Below, one piece after another: positions 15,065-21,801 of a DNA stretch of 23,257 nt. Both the position numbers and the translations under genes were made by a program. Below the pieces are notes generated by a model, which saw only the letters and a list, made by a program, of their open reading frames with translations, did no database searches and was not told the DNA's origin. Source of the DNA: a candidate division Hyd24-12 bacterium UBA5074 (GTDB lineage Bacteria; Fermentibacterota; Fermentibacteria; Fermentibacterales; Fermentibacteraceae); NCBI GenBank assembly GCA_002414865.1, contig DIAQ01000047.1, positions 75,425-98,681 of the forward strand, given 5' to 3'. How positions within the stretch are numbered: position 1 is the stretch's first letter; each line of letters begins with the position of its first letter.

Positions 15065-16018
15065 TCATTCCCTGTTCTCGCGGGGTGGCTCTTCTGCGGG
15101 TCTCGAACGAGGCCTTCGGCCGCCTCTCCTGTGGCGCGAAGAGTGCGGCTTGTCGGACGGAACGGAGTTCTGCGACGGTGAAGCGCCCTGCTGCTGGGGC
15201 TGGCCGTTCTGCGGAGCCGGACCCTGCTGCCTGGGTGGCCCCTGGTGCTGAGGAGATCCCTGCTGCTGGGACGGACCCTGCTGAGCGGGCCCCTGCGTCT
15301 GTGCGGGGTTCTGCGGCTGGGCAGGCTTCCGCTGCCGTGGTCTGCGCTTCGGTTTGTCGGCCTTCTGCGGCGGCGCGGGGTTCTGCGGCTGGATCTGACC
15401 CGGCGGCTGCTCGTTCTTCTGGGGTTGCGGGCTCTCCGCCGGGCGGGGGACGTCCTGGCCCTGGGGTTGTCTGGCAGCCTTCGATGACGATCTCCTGCGA
15501 CCGCCTCCCGACCTCCTGGACTTCCTTCCCTCCTGCCGGGGGGGCTCCTGGGGGGCGTCCGCCGGGGCGCCGGCCAGCAGCGATTCGCTCAGGGGGGCGT
15601 CGGGCACCTCGAAGTCCTCCTCCGGGGGCTGCTCGACCTTCTGCTCGGGCTGGCGCTTCCTGCTGCGCTCCCTCGAGGGCTCGGGCGGCGGCGGGGCTTC
15701 TCCCCTTGTCCTCAGGATCATCTCGGTTTCAGCGGCGGATACGGGATCGATCTCGAGGATGGCGCAGATCCTGACCAGGCTGATCAGGATGTCGCCGAGC
15801 TCCTCGCGCATCTTCGTGAGGGTCCTCGGCGCAGGGCGGGACGGGTCCTCCCCCGGAGCGCGCCTGAACATGCAGGCCAGCCCGGAGACTTCGGCCAGCA
15901 TGCCGAGTACGAGGTCAACGATGTCAGCTTCCTTGACGCGACCCTGGGACTTGTCCAGTAGGCGAACCCTGTCCTTGAGGGCTTCGAGCCTCGAATCGGG
16001 CTTTCTCTGATCCTGCAT
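15065..16018 (-). CDS. MazG-like protein with a long Pro/Gln/Arg-rich disordered tail
   Basis: 317 aa from the ATG at 16018. Residues about 10-105 form an all-helical unit resembling MazG-type nucleotide pyrophosphohydrolases: AEVSGLA around Glu43, EELGDILISLVRI at 72-84 and EIDPVSAAE at 89-97. The first metal motif (normally ExxE) is degenerate, with Glu43 followed by Ser-Gly-Leu, so activity is doubtful. Residues 107-317 are low-complexity, full of Pro, Gln, Arg, Lys and Ser, with basic clusters (RRSGGGRRRSSSK, KPKRRPRQRK, RHRRGGRRPRSR). Such tails often bind RNA or drive assemblies; this is inference. The gene lies seven bases after the radical SAM stop. It has no usable SD but a good promoter ending six bases before the ATG. 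Confidence 0.7.
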   Translation of the reverse strand: MQDQRKPDSRLEALKDRVRLLDKSQGRVKEADIVDLVLGMLAEVSGLACMFRRAPGEDPSRPAPRTLTKMREELGDILISLVRICAILEIDPVSAAETEMILRTRGEAPPPPEPSRERSRKRQPEQKVEQPPEEDFEVPDAPLSESLLAGAPADAPQEPPRQEGRKSRRSGGGRRRSSSKAARQPQGQDVPRPAESPQPQKNEQPPGQIQPQNPAPPQKADKPKRRPRQRKPAQPQNPAQTQGPAQQGPSQQQGSPQHQGPPRQQGPAPQNGQPQQQGASPSQNSVPSDKPHSSRHRRGGRRPRSRPAEEPPRENRE

Positions 16019-16054
16019 GCTCCGATTATCTGCCCTTGCTCGACGCGCGGTCAA
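16019..16054 (-). promoter_or_regulatory. Candidate leaderless promoter of the MazG-like gene
   Basis: On the minus strand TTGACC (16049-16054), an 18-bp spacer, GATAAT (16025-16030, five of six), then six bases and the ATG at 16018. The -10 box contains the TAA stop of the upstream radical SAM gene. Transcription would start at or next to the A of the ATG. Confidence 0.5.
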
Positions 16055-17159
16055 CGAGAGCCCGCGGCGCGGGAGGGAAATGCGGGCATCCGTCGGCATC
16101 GAGTGGGATGAGAGGGTCGAGGGCCGAGGGCGAGCCTGCCGCGATGTGCGCGGCTTCCCGGCACCCGGCGTCGCACATGGTCCTGCTCCCGCAGCGCGAG
16201 CACCCGGGCGGCGAGTGCCGCCTCAGCGCGAAGGTCCTCCAGTAGGGGTCGGTCTTGAGCGTCCGCCAGTCGCGGATATGGGCGAGCTGGACCTCGGAGT
16301 GGTTGCAGACCCTCACCCTCCCCGACGGCCCCACGGCGAAGAAGTGCACGGCGGCAGAGCACCTGGTGCCGACATGGATGCCCGGATAGGCGGATGGGTC
16401 GGCGACGCAGAAGGGCGTCTCGGTCCCGAGGGAGCCGGGCCGCCCCGCCTTCCTCAGGATGCGGTCGGCGGTCTCCAGCATGGCTCGGACCTGCTCCGCG
16501 GAGAGAGTGAGCTCGCCGAGGTGCGAAAGGCCTCTTCCTCCCGGCAGGAACCTGTTGAGGAGCACCTGCCCGGCGCCGGCCAGCAGCGCGGCGGCCATGG
16601 TCCTGTCGAGCTCGAAGAGGTTCAGCGCGGTGACCGTGATGTTGGCGGTGGTCGGGATGCCGAAGGCCTTCGCTCTCCCGAAGGTCTCGAGGACATGGTC
16701 GGCGCCGTCGGATCCCGTGTGCCTCCCGTAGGTGGAGAGGCCGGGCAGGCTCAGGCTGAGCCGCACCGAGTGGCGCGCGCAGAAGTCGAGAACCCGGTCG
16801 TCAACCAGCCTTCCGTTGGAGAGCAGGTAGAGCTCGGGCGGACCTGTCCTCGTCTCCAGCCGGCCGTCCACGGTCTCAACGAAGTAGGCGGTCCTGGAGG
16901 CTGCATGCTCGATGATCCCGAACAGGTCGTCCCGGAGGAGGGCCTCTCCGCCGGTGAAGGCCAGGCTCGTGACACCCGCTTCGCACAGGGTGTCCACTGT
17001 CTCCATCCACTCCCGCGCAGTCATCTCGCTGCCGCGGTCGAACGATCCGTCCCTTCGCTCCCAGGGGCATGAGCAGTAGAGGCAGGAGTGGTTGCAGCGA
17101 AATGTCATCTCGAGTACGGCGGTGCGCGGAAGGAAGGATCTCGCCGGGAGGCCCTTCAC
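16026..17159 (-). CDS. Radical SAM/SPASM domain protein
   Basis: 377 aa. The radical SAM cluster motif is Cys22-Cys26-Cys29 (CNHSCLYC), with GGEAL at 70-74. The SPASM region holds cysteines at 251, 267, 285, 320, 323, 329, 333 and 358, including CSRCGSRTMCDAGC (320-333), enough for two auxiliary iron-sulfur clusters. This is the layout of peptide-modifying maturases and anaerobic sulfatase-maturase-like enzymes. The start is GTG at 17159, overlapping the stop of the upstream gene as GTGA; a GGAGG lies ten bases upstream, so translation is probably coupled. Its tight linkage to two small cysteine proteins makes them candidate substrates or partners, but no short precursor peptide is seen. Confidence 0.85.
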   Translation of the reverse strand: MKGLPARSFLPRTAVLEMTFRCNHSCLYCSCPWERRDGSFDRGSEMTAREWMETVDTLCEAGVTSLAFTGGEALLRDDLFGIIEHAASRTAYFVETVDGRLETRTGPPELYLLSNGRLVDDRVLDFCARHSVRLSLSLPGLSTYGRHTGSDGADHVLETFGRAKAFGIPTTANITVTALNLFELDRTMAAALLAGAGQVLLNRFLPGGRGLSHLGELTLSAEQVRAMLETADRILRKAGRPGSLGTETPFCVADPSAYPGIHVGTRCSAAVHFFAVGPSGRVRVCNHSEVQLAHIRDWRTLKTDPYWRTFALRRHSPPGCSRCGSRTMCDAGCREAAHIAAGSPSALDPLIPLDADGCPHFPPAPRALVDRASSKGR

Positions 17160-17761
17160 TCGGCGCCGTCCTCCAGCCCGAGGAGCTGGCGGAGTCGGTC
17201 GATCTGGGGCTGCAGCGGGAGCAGACCGTCGTTCGAGGTCCGATAGCCGAGCTGCCCCGCGAAGAACCCGGAGAGCATCCGGAGATCGTCGACGCTCACG
17301 TTCTGCGAGTGCGTGCGGCCGTCCGGGTACTCCACCTCCAGCACCAGCGCGGGGAACTCGGTGCCGGGGGTGCAGAAGCTGCAGAAGCTCGATTCATCCA
17401 GGGTGATGTCGAGACCGGTCCGGGCGTCGATGCCCTCGAAGATGTTCCTCGCCGTTGCGAGGTCCCGGAGAACGAACTCCGCCTGGCCCGAGCCGTATAC
17501 GGTCTTCTCGCCGCAGACGGGGCATGTGTACTCGGCCACCTCGGGCATAGCCATGACAGCGTAGCACATCGCGCCGAACGACTCCTCGGGCGGATCCTCC
17601 CGGGCGATGCGCTCGAGCATCTTCTCGACCTCGAGCCTGGACATCGATTTCATGCGGCCGGAGCTGATCCGCGCCCTGCCCCCGGAACCCGCGGCCAGCC
17701 TGGACGCGCCGGCGAAGCCCACCAGCAGCAACACCATGAGCCCTGCGATCCAGAGGTTCAT
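17156..17761 (-). CDS. Membrane-anchored four-cysteine protein, paralogue A
   Basis: 201 aa, family not recognised. One N-terminal membrane segment (residues about 3-20) is followed by a soluble domain. It carries two CxxC pairs, Cys80/Cys83 (CPVCGEKTVY) and Cys127/Cys130 (LDESSFCSFCTP), likely a metal-binding knuckle pair, plus Cys66 in GAMCY. The C-terminus is helical (DDLRMLSGFF, IDRLRQLLGL). SD GGGGAGG is close to the ATG. It is paralogous to the gene 16 nt upstream and overlaps the SPASM radical SAM gene. There is no CxxCH, so it is not a c-type cytochrome. Confidence 0.7.
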   Translation of the reverse strand: MNLWIAGLMVLLLVGFAGASRLAAGSGGRARISSGRMKSMSRLEVEKMLERIAREDPPEESFGAMCYAVMAMPEVAEYTCPVCGEKTVYGSGQAEFVLRDLATARNIFEGIDARTGLDITLDESSFCSFCTPGTEFPALVLEVEYPDGRTHSQNVSVDDLRMLSGFFAGQLGYRTSNDGLLPLQPQIDRLRQLLGLEDGAE

Positions 17762-17777
17762 GATCCTCCCCGAAGCC

Positions 17778-18392
17778 TCATTCCCCGTTCAGGCCCAGCA
17801 GCTCGCGGAGCCGCTCGATGCTCTGCCCGAGGGGGATGGAGGCGTCATTCGCGGTCGTGTAGGAAAGCTCGCCCTCGAAAAGGCCGATGAGCATGCGGAG
17901 GTCCTCGTTGGTGACGGCGGAGGTCGTCCGGGTGCCGTCCTCCCATTCGATGGTCAGCAGGAGGCCGGGAAGGCCTCCCAGGTCGGGCGTGCAGAAGCGG
18001 CAGAAGCTGCTCTCGTCCAGCTCCATCCGCAGCCGTGTCGCCTGTATGAGCTGCTGGAACAGCATCCTTGCCTCGGGGATGTCGTACTGGACCGTCCAGG
18101 TAAGGCCGTCGCTGTAAATGGTCTTCTCGCCGCAGGCCGGGCAGACGTACTCGGCCACATCGGGCTGCGCCACCGGCTCGTAGCACATGGCGCCCATCAC
18201 GTAATCGGGCTCCTCGGTCTTCTCGATGCGGGCCAGCAGCTTCTCGACCTCCTGCTGCGACAGGGAGCCTATCCTGGCCGATGTCACCGGACCTCCAGCC
18301 TGCCGGGACACCGCGGTCCTGGCCTTGAGCCGCGCCAGGCCGAAGCCGGAGAGCGCGATCGCGAGCGCTATCACTATCACGAAGAGATTCAA
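17778..18392 (-). CDS. Membrane-anchored four-cysteine protein, paralogue B
   Basis: 204 aa, a tandem relative of the next gene. It has one N-terminal membrane segment (residues 4-20), Cys70 in GAMCY, and the CxxC pairs Cys84/Cys87 (CPACGEKTIY) and Cys131/Cys134 (LDESSFCRFCTP), then the same helical end (EDLRMLIGLF, IERLRELLGL). Conservation is concentrated around the cysteines, whereas the stretch between the pairs has diverged. The start is TTG at 18392, supported by a GGGGAGGAG SD about eight bases upstream and by the paralogue's matching MNL opening. It is the first gene of the four-gene leftward cluster. Confidence 0.7.
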   Translation of the reverse strand: MNLFVIVIALAIALSGFGLARLKARTAVSRQAGGPVTSARIGSLSQQEVEKLLARIEKTEEPDYVMGAMCYEPVAQPDVAEYVCPACGEKTIYSDGLTWTVQYDIPEARMLFQQLIQATRLRMELDESSFCRFCTPDLGGLPGLLLTIEWEDGTRTTSAVTNEDLRMLIGLFEGELSYTTANDASIPLGQSIERLRELLGLNGE

Positions 18393-18505
18393 GCCCGACT
18401 CTCCTCCCCGGCCGTCCCCCCGCGGGGATCAGGGCCGATCAGAACACCTCCGACCGCCTGATGATACATACGATCCGCTCCTCCGTTCCACCGGGCCGCC
18501 TTTCA
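18393..18505. other. Divergent intergenic region
   Basis: No gene is seen. It must carry the leftward promoter of the cysteine-protein cluster. A TATCAT/TATGTA patch near 18460-18475 is the only A/T-rich candidate, with no convincing -35. Confidence 0.3.
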
Positions 18506-18540
18506 TTGCCTCCGCGGCGCCGCCCCTCTATAGTGGGCTG
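18506..18540 (+). promoter_or_regulatory. Candidate sigma-70-type promoter of the SGNH-like pair
   Basis: TTGCCT (18506-18511), a 17-bp spacer, TATAGT (18529-18534, five of six), then six bases and an ATG at 18541. A second in-frame ATG at 18559 has its own SD, so one transcript could support either a leaderless or a leadered start. Confidence 0.5.
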
Positions 18541-18558
18541 ATGTCAGGAGGTCGCCGC

Positions 18559-19857
18559 ATGAGGAGTTACGGCATCCTCAGACGCCTGCCCGGAATCCTC
18601 GCCGGGGTGGCGCTGATGATCGCAGCGCTCATACCCGGCGCCCTGGGCCTGGAGGGCTCGCCGGGGGCGGGTCCGGCCCAGGTCGAAGCCGCCTTCATCG
18701 GCTTTCTCCTGCTTGTCCTGAGCTCCGTCCCGGGGGCGCTCTCGAGGGTCTTCCTCGCCGCATCGCGAATCCTGCTCGACATCGTACTGATCCTCGTCAC
18801 GGTGGAGCTCGCCTCCACCGTGTGGCTGCGCTTCCATCCGGCCCCTGCGGCCGCGGCGCCCGGTGCGCTCCCTGTGCCCCGGCCCTGCCCCGGCCTGGTC
18901 TACGAGCCCCTCGTCATGTGGAGGACCGAGCCCGGCTATGCCGGGGCGTCGGCGACCACGGACAGGTTCGGGTTCCGTTCGGTCCCCGGGCAGGCGGACA
19001 TCCAGCCGGCTCCGGACATCGTCATGCTCGGAGGCGCCGAGGCCTGGGGCGCGGCCGTCCCTGACAGCGCCACTCCCGCAGCCCTCCTTCAGGCCGGGCT
19101 GCGTGAGCGCGGATACGCCTCCGCCGTCGTGAGCGATCTGGCCCAGCCGGGCTGGACGACCCGGCAGTGCATCGTGCAGCTCGTCGAGGAGCTCAGGTGC
19201 GGCCGGCGACCCGACCTGGTGATAGTCTACAGGGGAGTGGAGGACGCAGCTGCCGCGCAGGCCGGCCTCGCCGGATCCCATCTGCGAGGGGACGACTTCG
19301 CCTGCATCCTGCAGGGAGAGCCCCCCGCGCCCGTCGTGACCGACATCGATCCGGCCGACTTCCTCGCATCGGTGAGACTCCTGGGCCCGGCCCTGGGCCT
19401 GAGCCCGCGGGACGAGGCGGCACCCTCCTACCCGGGCTTCGCGGATGGAACCGGCGATTCTCTCGCGGTCCTGGCCGCCGTCACCGCCCTGGAGGAGGAT
19501 GTGAGGGTCCTCGAGGCTCTCTCGAGAGGCTTCGGCTTCGGCCTGGTCTTCGCCGATGCGCCCTGCTGGGCACTCGGATCGAGGCTCCCGTCGCAGGAGG
19601 AGATAGCGGCCGGGCTGCCGGGGATGGACACTCTCCCCGAAGCGCGGTTCCTGCGGGCGGTCGCGGAATCCTGCCCCGGCAGGGTCTACGGCGGCCTGCC
19701 GCACATCGCGCTCTCGCACGCGCTGGACAGCATCCCTGAAACGGCATATGCCGATCCGGTCTCGGTCACGCCTGCGGGCGGCGGCGCGGCTGCTGACCTG
19801 CTGGCCGGCTTCATCGACGGTGGCGGACTCGCCGGAGTTCGGGGAGGCGCGCGGTGA
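18559..19857 (+). CDS. Membrane protein with a degenerate SGNH-hydrolase-like domain (first of pair)
   Basis: 432 aa from the ATG at 18559, where AGGAGG sits seven bases upstream; an alternative ATG at 18541 adds six residues. Three hydrophobic segments (about 12-31, 43-60, 71-90) are followed by an extracytoplasmic domain laid out like a GDSL/SGNH hydrolase: TDRFGFRS (134-141), VMLGGAEAWG (155-164), AQPGWTTRQ (195-203), LVIVYRGVED (220-229) and ADPVSVTPAGGG (398-409). In active relatives the GGS serine, GxND and DxxH residues do catalysis. Here Ser is Ala160, Asn is Glu228 and His is Ser402, with Asp399 kept. It is therefore probably catalytically dead as an esterase. The 4-nt GTGA overlap with the next gene implies coupled translation. 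Confidence 0.65.
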   Translation: MRSYGILRRLPGILAGVALMIAALIPGALGLEGSPGAGPAQVEAAFIGFLLLVLSSVPGALSRVFLAASRILLDIVLILVTVELASTVWLRFHPAPAAAAPGALPVPRPCPGLVYEPLVMWRTEPGYAGASATTDRFGFRSVPGQADIQPAPDIVMLGGAEAWGAAVPDSATPAALLQAGLRERGYASAVVSDLAQPGWTTRQCIVQLVEELRCGRRPDLVIVYRGVEDAAAAQAGLAGSHLRGDDFACILQGEPPAPVVTDIDPADFLASVRLLGPALGLSPRDEAAPSYPGFADGTGDSLAVLAAVTALEEDVRVLEALSRGFGFGLVFADAPCWALGSRLPSQEEIAAGLPGMDTLPEARFLRAVAESCPGRVYGGLPHIALSHALDSIPETAYADPVSVTPAGGGAAADLLAGFIDGGGLAGVRGGAR

Positions 19858-21086
19858 GCGCCGGAAAAGAGCAGAGGCGCCGCAGGTGGCGTCTGCCGTT
19901 CTGGGCGGTCCGGCTGCGGGCCGTCGCATCCCTCATCCTGGGCATCATACTGACGGCTGCAGCGGCCCTGGCCGATTTCGTGTGGCCGGGTTCGGCGGCG
20001 GGCTTCGGCCGGGCTCAGACGTTCGGGATCTTCCTGGGTCTCTATCTTCTGCTCAACGGCATGCTCTGGCGTCAGCGCAACGAGCTCAGAGGGGCGCTGG
20101 GAGCGCTCTTCCTGGGCATTCTGGTGCTGGCCGCGTCTGCGGACCTGGTCTCCGAGGGCCTGATGCGCATCGGCCTGGCCTCCCCGAGGCAGGCAGGCGG
20201 AGGCGGTGGAGCCGCGCTGCTGGAGTTCGAGGAAGGCACGGGTTTCAGCCCGTTCCTCCTCTGGGGGAGCCCTCTGCGGGGCGATTCGTCCCCGGATGTC
20301 TCGAGGGGATCGCGAGTCGTGGTCCTCGGCGGGTGCGAGGCATGCATGGATGCGGGGGATGGAGGGGGGGTTGCGGCGCTGGTCGAGGAAGGGCTCTCCC
20401 TGCGAGGGTTCGAAGCGGTCAGTCTCGCCCGGCCCTTCTACAACTCGGCCCAGTCGCTCGTCAGCCTGGTTCTGTTCCTGGCCGGGGGGGGAAGGCCCGG
20501 CTTCGTCCTGCTGCTGATGGGTCCTGAGGACGTCTACTGCGCGTTCGAGAGCGGACAGCCCGGGGTGCCCTGTGGCAGATGGCAGACCGGGGAGGCGGCA
20601 GCCGCATTCCTCGAGAAGCGCGAAGTCGAGGCGGGGGGATTCCCGGACTGGCTGGGGATGAGGCTCGGGGAATCTGCTCTGGGGCGCCTGGCCGGACCGG
20701 TCGGACGCAGCAGCTGCACGGTTGCCTACCGCCCGTTCGAGTCGGCGGGCGTCGAGATCGAGCCAGGGGTCCTCGCCGCCCGGATGGCCAGGAATGCCAG
20801 GTCTGTGGCGGCGGTGACGGCGGCGCTGGCCGACGCCTATGGATTCGGGTACCGGATCGTGTGGCTGGCCGCCGAGCACTCGGAGGCGGACACCCTGCCG
20901 CTGTACGAGCTCCAGGCGCTGACCGACAGCGTCGTCGCTGACTCCTGCGCTTCGGTGCCCTGCTTCAGCGTGATCGCCTACGAGAGGTCGGGGCTCCCCG
21001 GCGAGGGATCCTGCGGGTTCTCGGGTCTCTCCGCGGCGGCAGCCGAATCTACCGCAGCCCGCCTGGAGGCGGTCATCCCGCTGTAG
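19854..21086 (+). CDS. Membrane protein with a degenerate SGNH-hydrolase-like domain (second of pair)
   Basis: 410 aa, same architecture as the preceding gene and presumably an old duplicate. Three membrane segments (about 22-44, 56-72, 80-98) precede a domain with VVVLGGCEAC (155-164) in the serine block, LLLMGPEDV (219-227) in the GxND block and GFSGLSAAAAEST (388-400) where the DxxH block would be. Ser is replaced by Cys161, Asn by Glu225, and I see no catalytic His. The start is GTG at 19854 with GGGGAGG about six bases upstream. Possible roles are binding or presenting an acylated or glycan ligand, or partnering with the first protein; none is shown. Confidence 0.65.
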   Translation: MSAGKEQRRRRWRLPFWAVRLRAVASLILGIILTAAAALADFVWPGSAAGFGRAQTFGIFLGLYLLLNGMLWRQRNELRGALGALFLGILVLAASADLVSEGLMRIGLASPRQAGGGGGAALLEFEEGTGFSPFLLWGSPLRGDSSPDVSRGSRVVVLGGCEACMDAGDGGGVAALVEEGLSLRGFEAVSLARPFYNSAQSLVSLVLFLAGGGRPGFVLLLMGPEDVYCAFESGQPGVPCGRWQTGEAAAAFLEKREVEAGGFPDWLGMRLGESALGRLAGPVGRSSCTVAYRPFESAGVEIEPGVLAARMARNARSVAAVTAALADAYGFGYRIVWLAAEHSEADTLPLYELQALTDSVVADSCASVPCFSVIAYERSGLPGEGSCGFSGLSAAAAESTAARLEAVIPL

Positions 21087-21107
21087 GAGGCCCTTCCCGC
21101 GGGCTGC

Positions 21108-21734
21108 CTACTCGCCCGCGTCCCAGCTCGCAACGCCGTCCGTGATGGATCCGTGACCGGTCAGCTCTGACACCGGGCACGCCACGGTGTACGAGGAATC
21201 GCCGACTGTGGAGATGGCGTACCCGGAGCCCGACGGGTCCGACGGGCAACGGAATGCATCATCCCCGGGGAGGAAGCCCGCCTCGACCATCTCGGCCTGC
21301 GTTCCCGGCCTGCCGCCTGCAGCTGTCATCATCGCCTCGGCGACCGCGAGGCAGCGCATGTCGGCCCTGCATGCCGCTTCCGCGGCCTCCGCACGGACTG
21401 CCCGGGTGGCCTCGTCCAGGGCATCGGGCAGGACCGACAGAGTCATCGACTCCCCCGAGAGCGGGAAGGCCCTGCAGGCATAACGGCCGCCCTCGTCGTC
21501 GACTGCGAGTATGTCGTAACTGCCGGCGGGGAAGGCGAAGGTGTCGGACGCCCCTGGCGCCAGGCTGTCCAGGAGGAGGTCCGGGCCACTCTCTGCCGAG
21601 CCGGCCCTCGTGATGTAGATCTCGGTGATCAAGTAGCCGTCGAGCCTGTTCCTGATCTCCAGAGGGGTCTCCCTGGAACAGGACAGGAACAGTGCGACGC
21701 AGGAAAGGGTCGATACCGAAACGATTCCCTTCAT
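21108..21734 (-). CDS. Lipoprotein with a pilin-like C-terminal domain
   Basis: 208 aa from the ATG at 21734, fixed by SD GGGGAGGA close upstream and by the signal peptide with lipobox (LFLSC, Cys19). The open frame extends 46 codons further upstream without a signal. Residues about 25-105 form a small beta domain (LEIRNRLDGYLITEIYIT, then TFAFPAGSYDILAVDDEGG). The C-terminal part has CRADMRCLAVAEAM, AEMVEAGFLPGDD, RCPSDPSGSGYAI and a final HGSITDGVASW. That pattern (Cys-rich helix, VEAGFLP, CPS...GY, HGSI) recalls the C-terminal region of type II/IV pseudopilins. The pilin N-terminal helix and peptidase site are absent. Function unknown. Confidence 0.65.
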   Translation of the reverse strand: MKGIVSVSTLSCVALFLSCSRETPLEIRNRLDGYLITEIYITRAGSAESGPDLLLDSLAPGASDTFAFPAGSYDILAVDDEGGRYACRAFPLSGESMTLSVLPDALDEATRAVRAEAAEAACRADMRCLAVAEAMMTAAGGRPGTQAEMVEAGFLPGDDAFRCPSDPSGSGYAISTVGDSSYTVACPVSELTGHGSITDGVASWDAGE

Positions 21735-21801
21735 GCTTCCTCCCCTCGGGCAGGCTTGCCTGCCGATCCGCCTCGAACGCCTGCCCGTGCCCCGGGCCGG
21801 T

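Noticed and set aside
18226..18558. Upstream extension of the first SGNH-like gene to 18226
   Set aside because: It would run antisense through the start of the cysteine-protein gene and through a promoter; SD and membrane-segment position support 18559 (or 18541).
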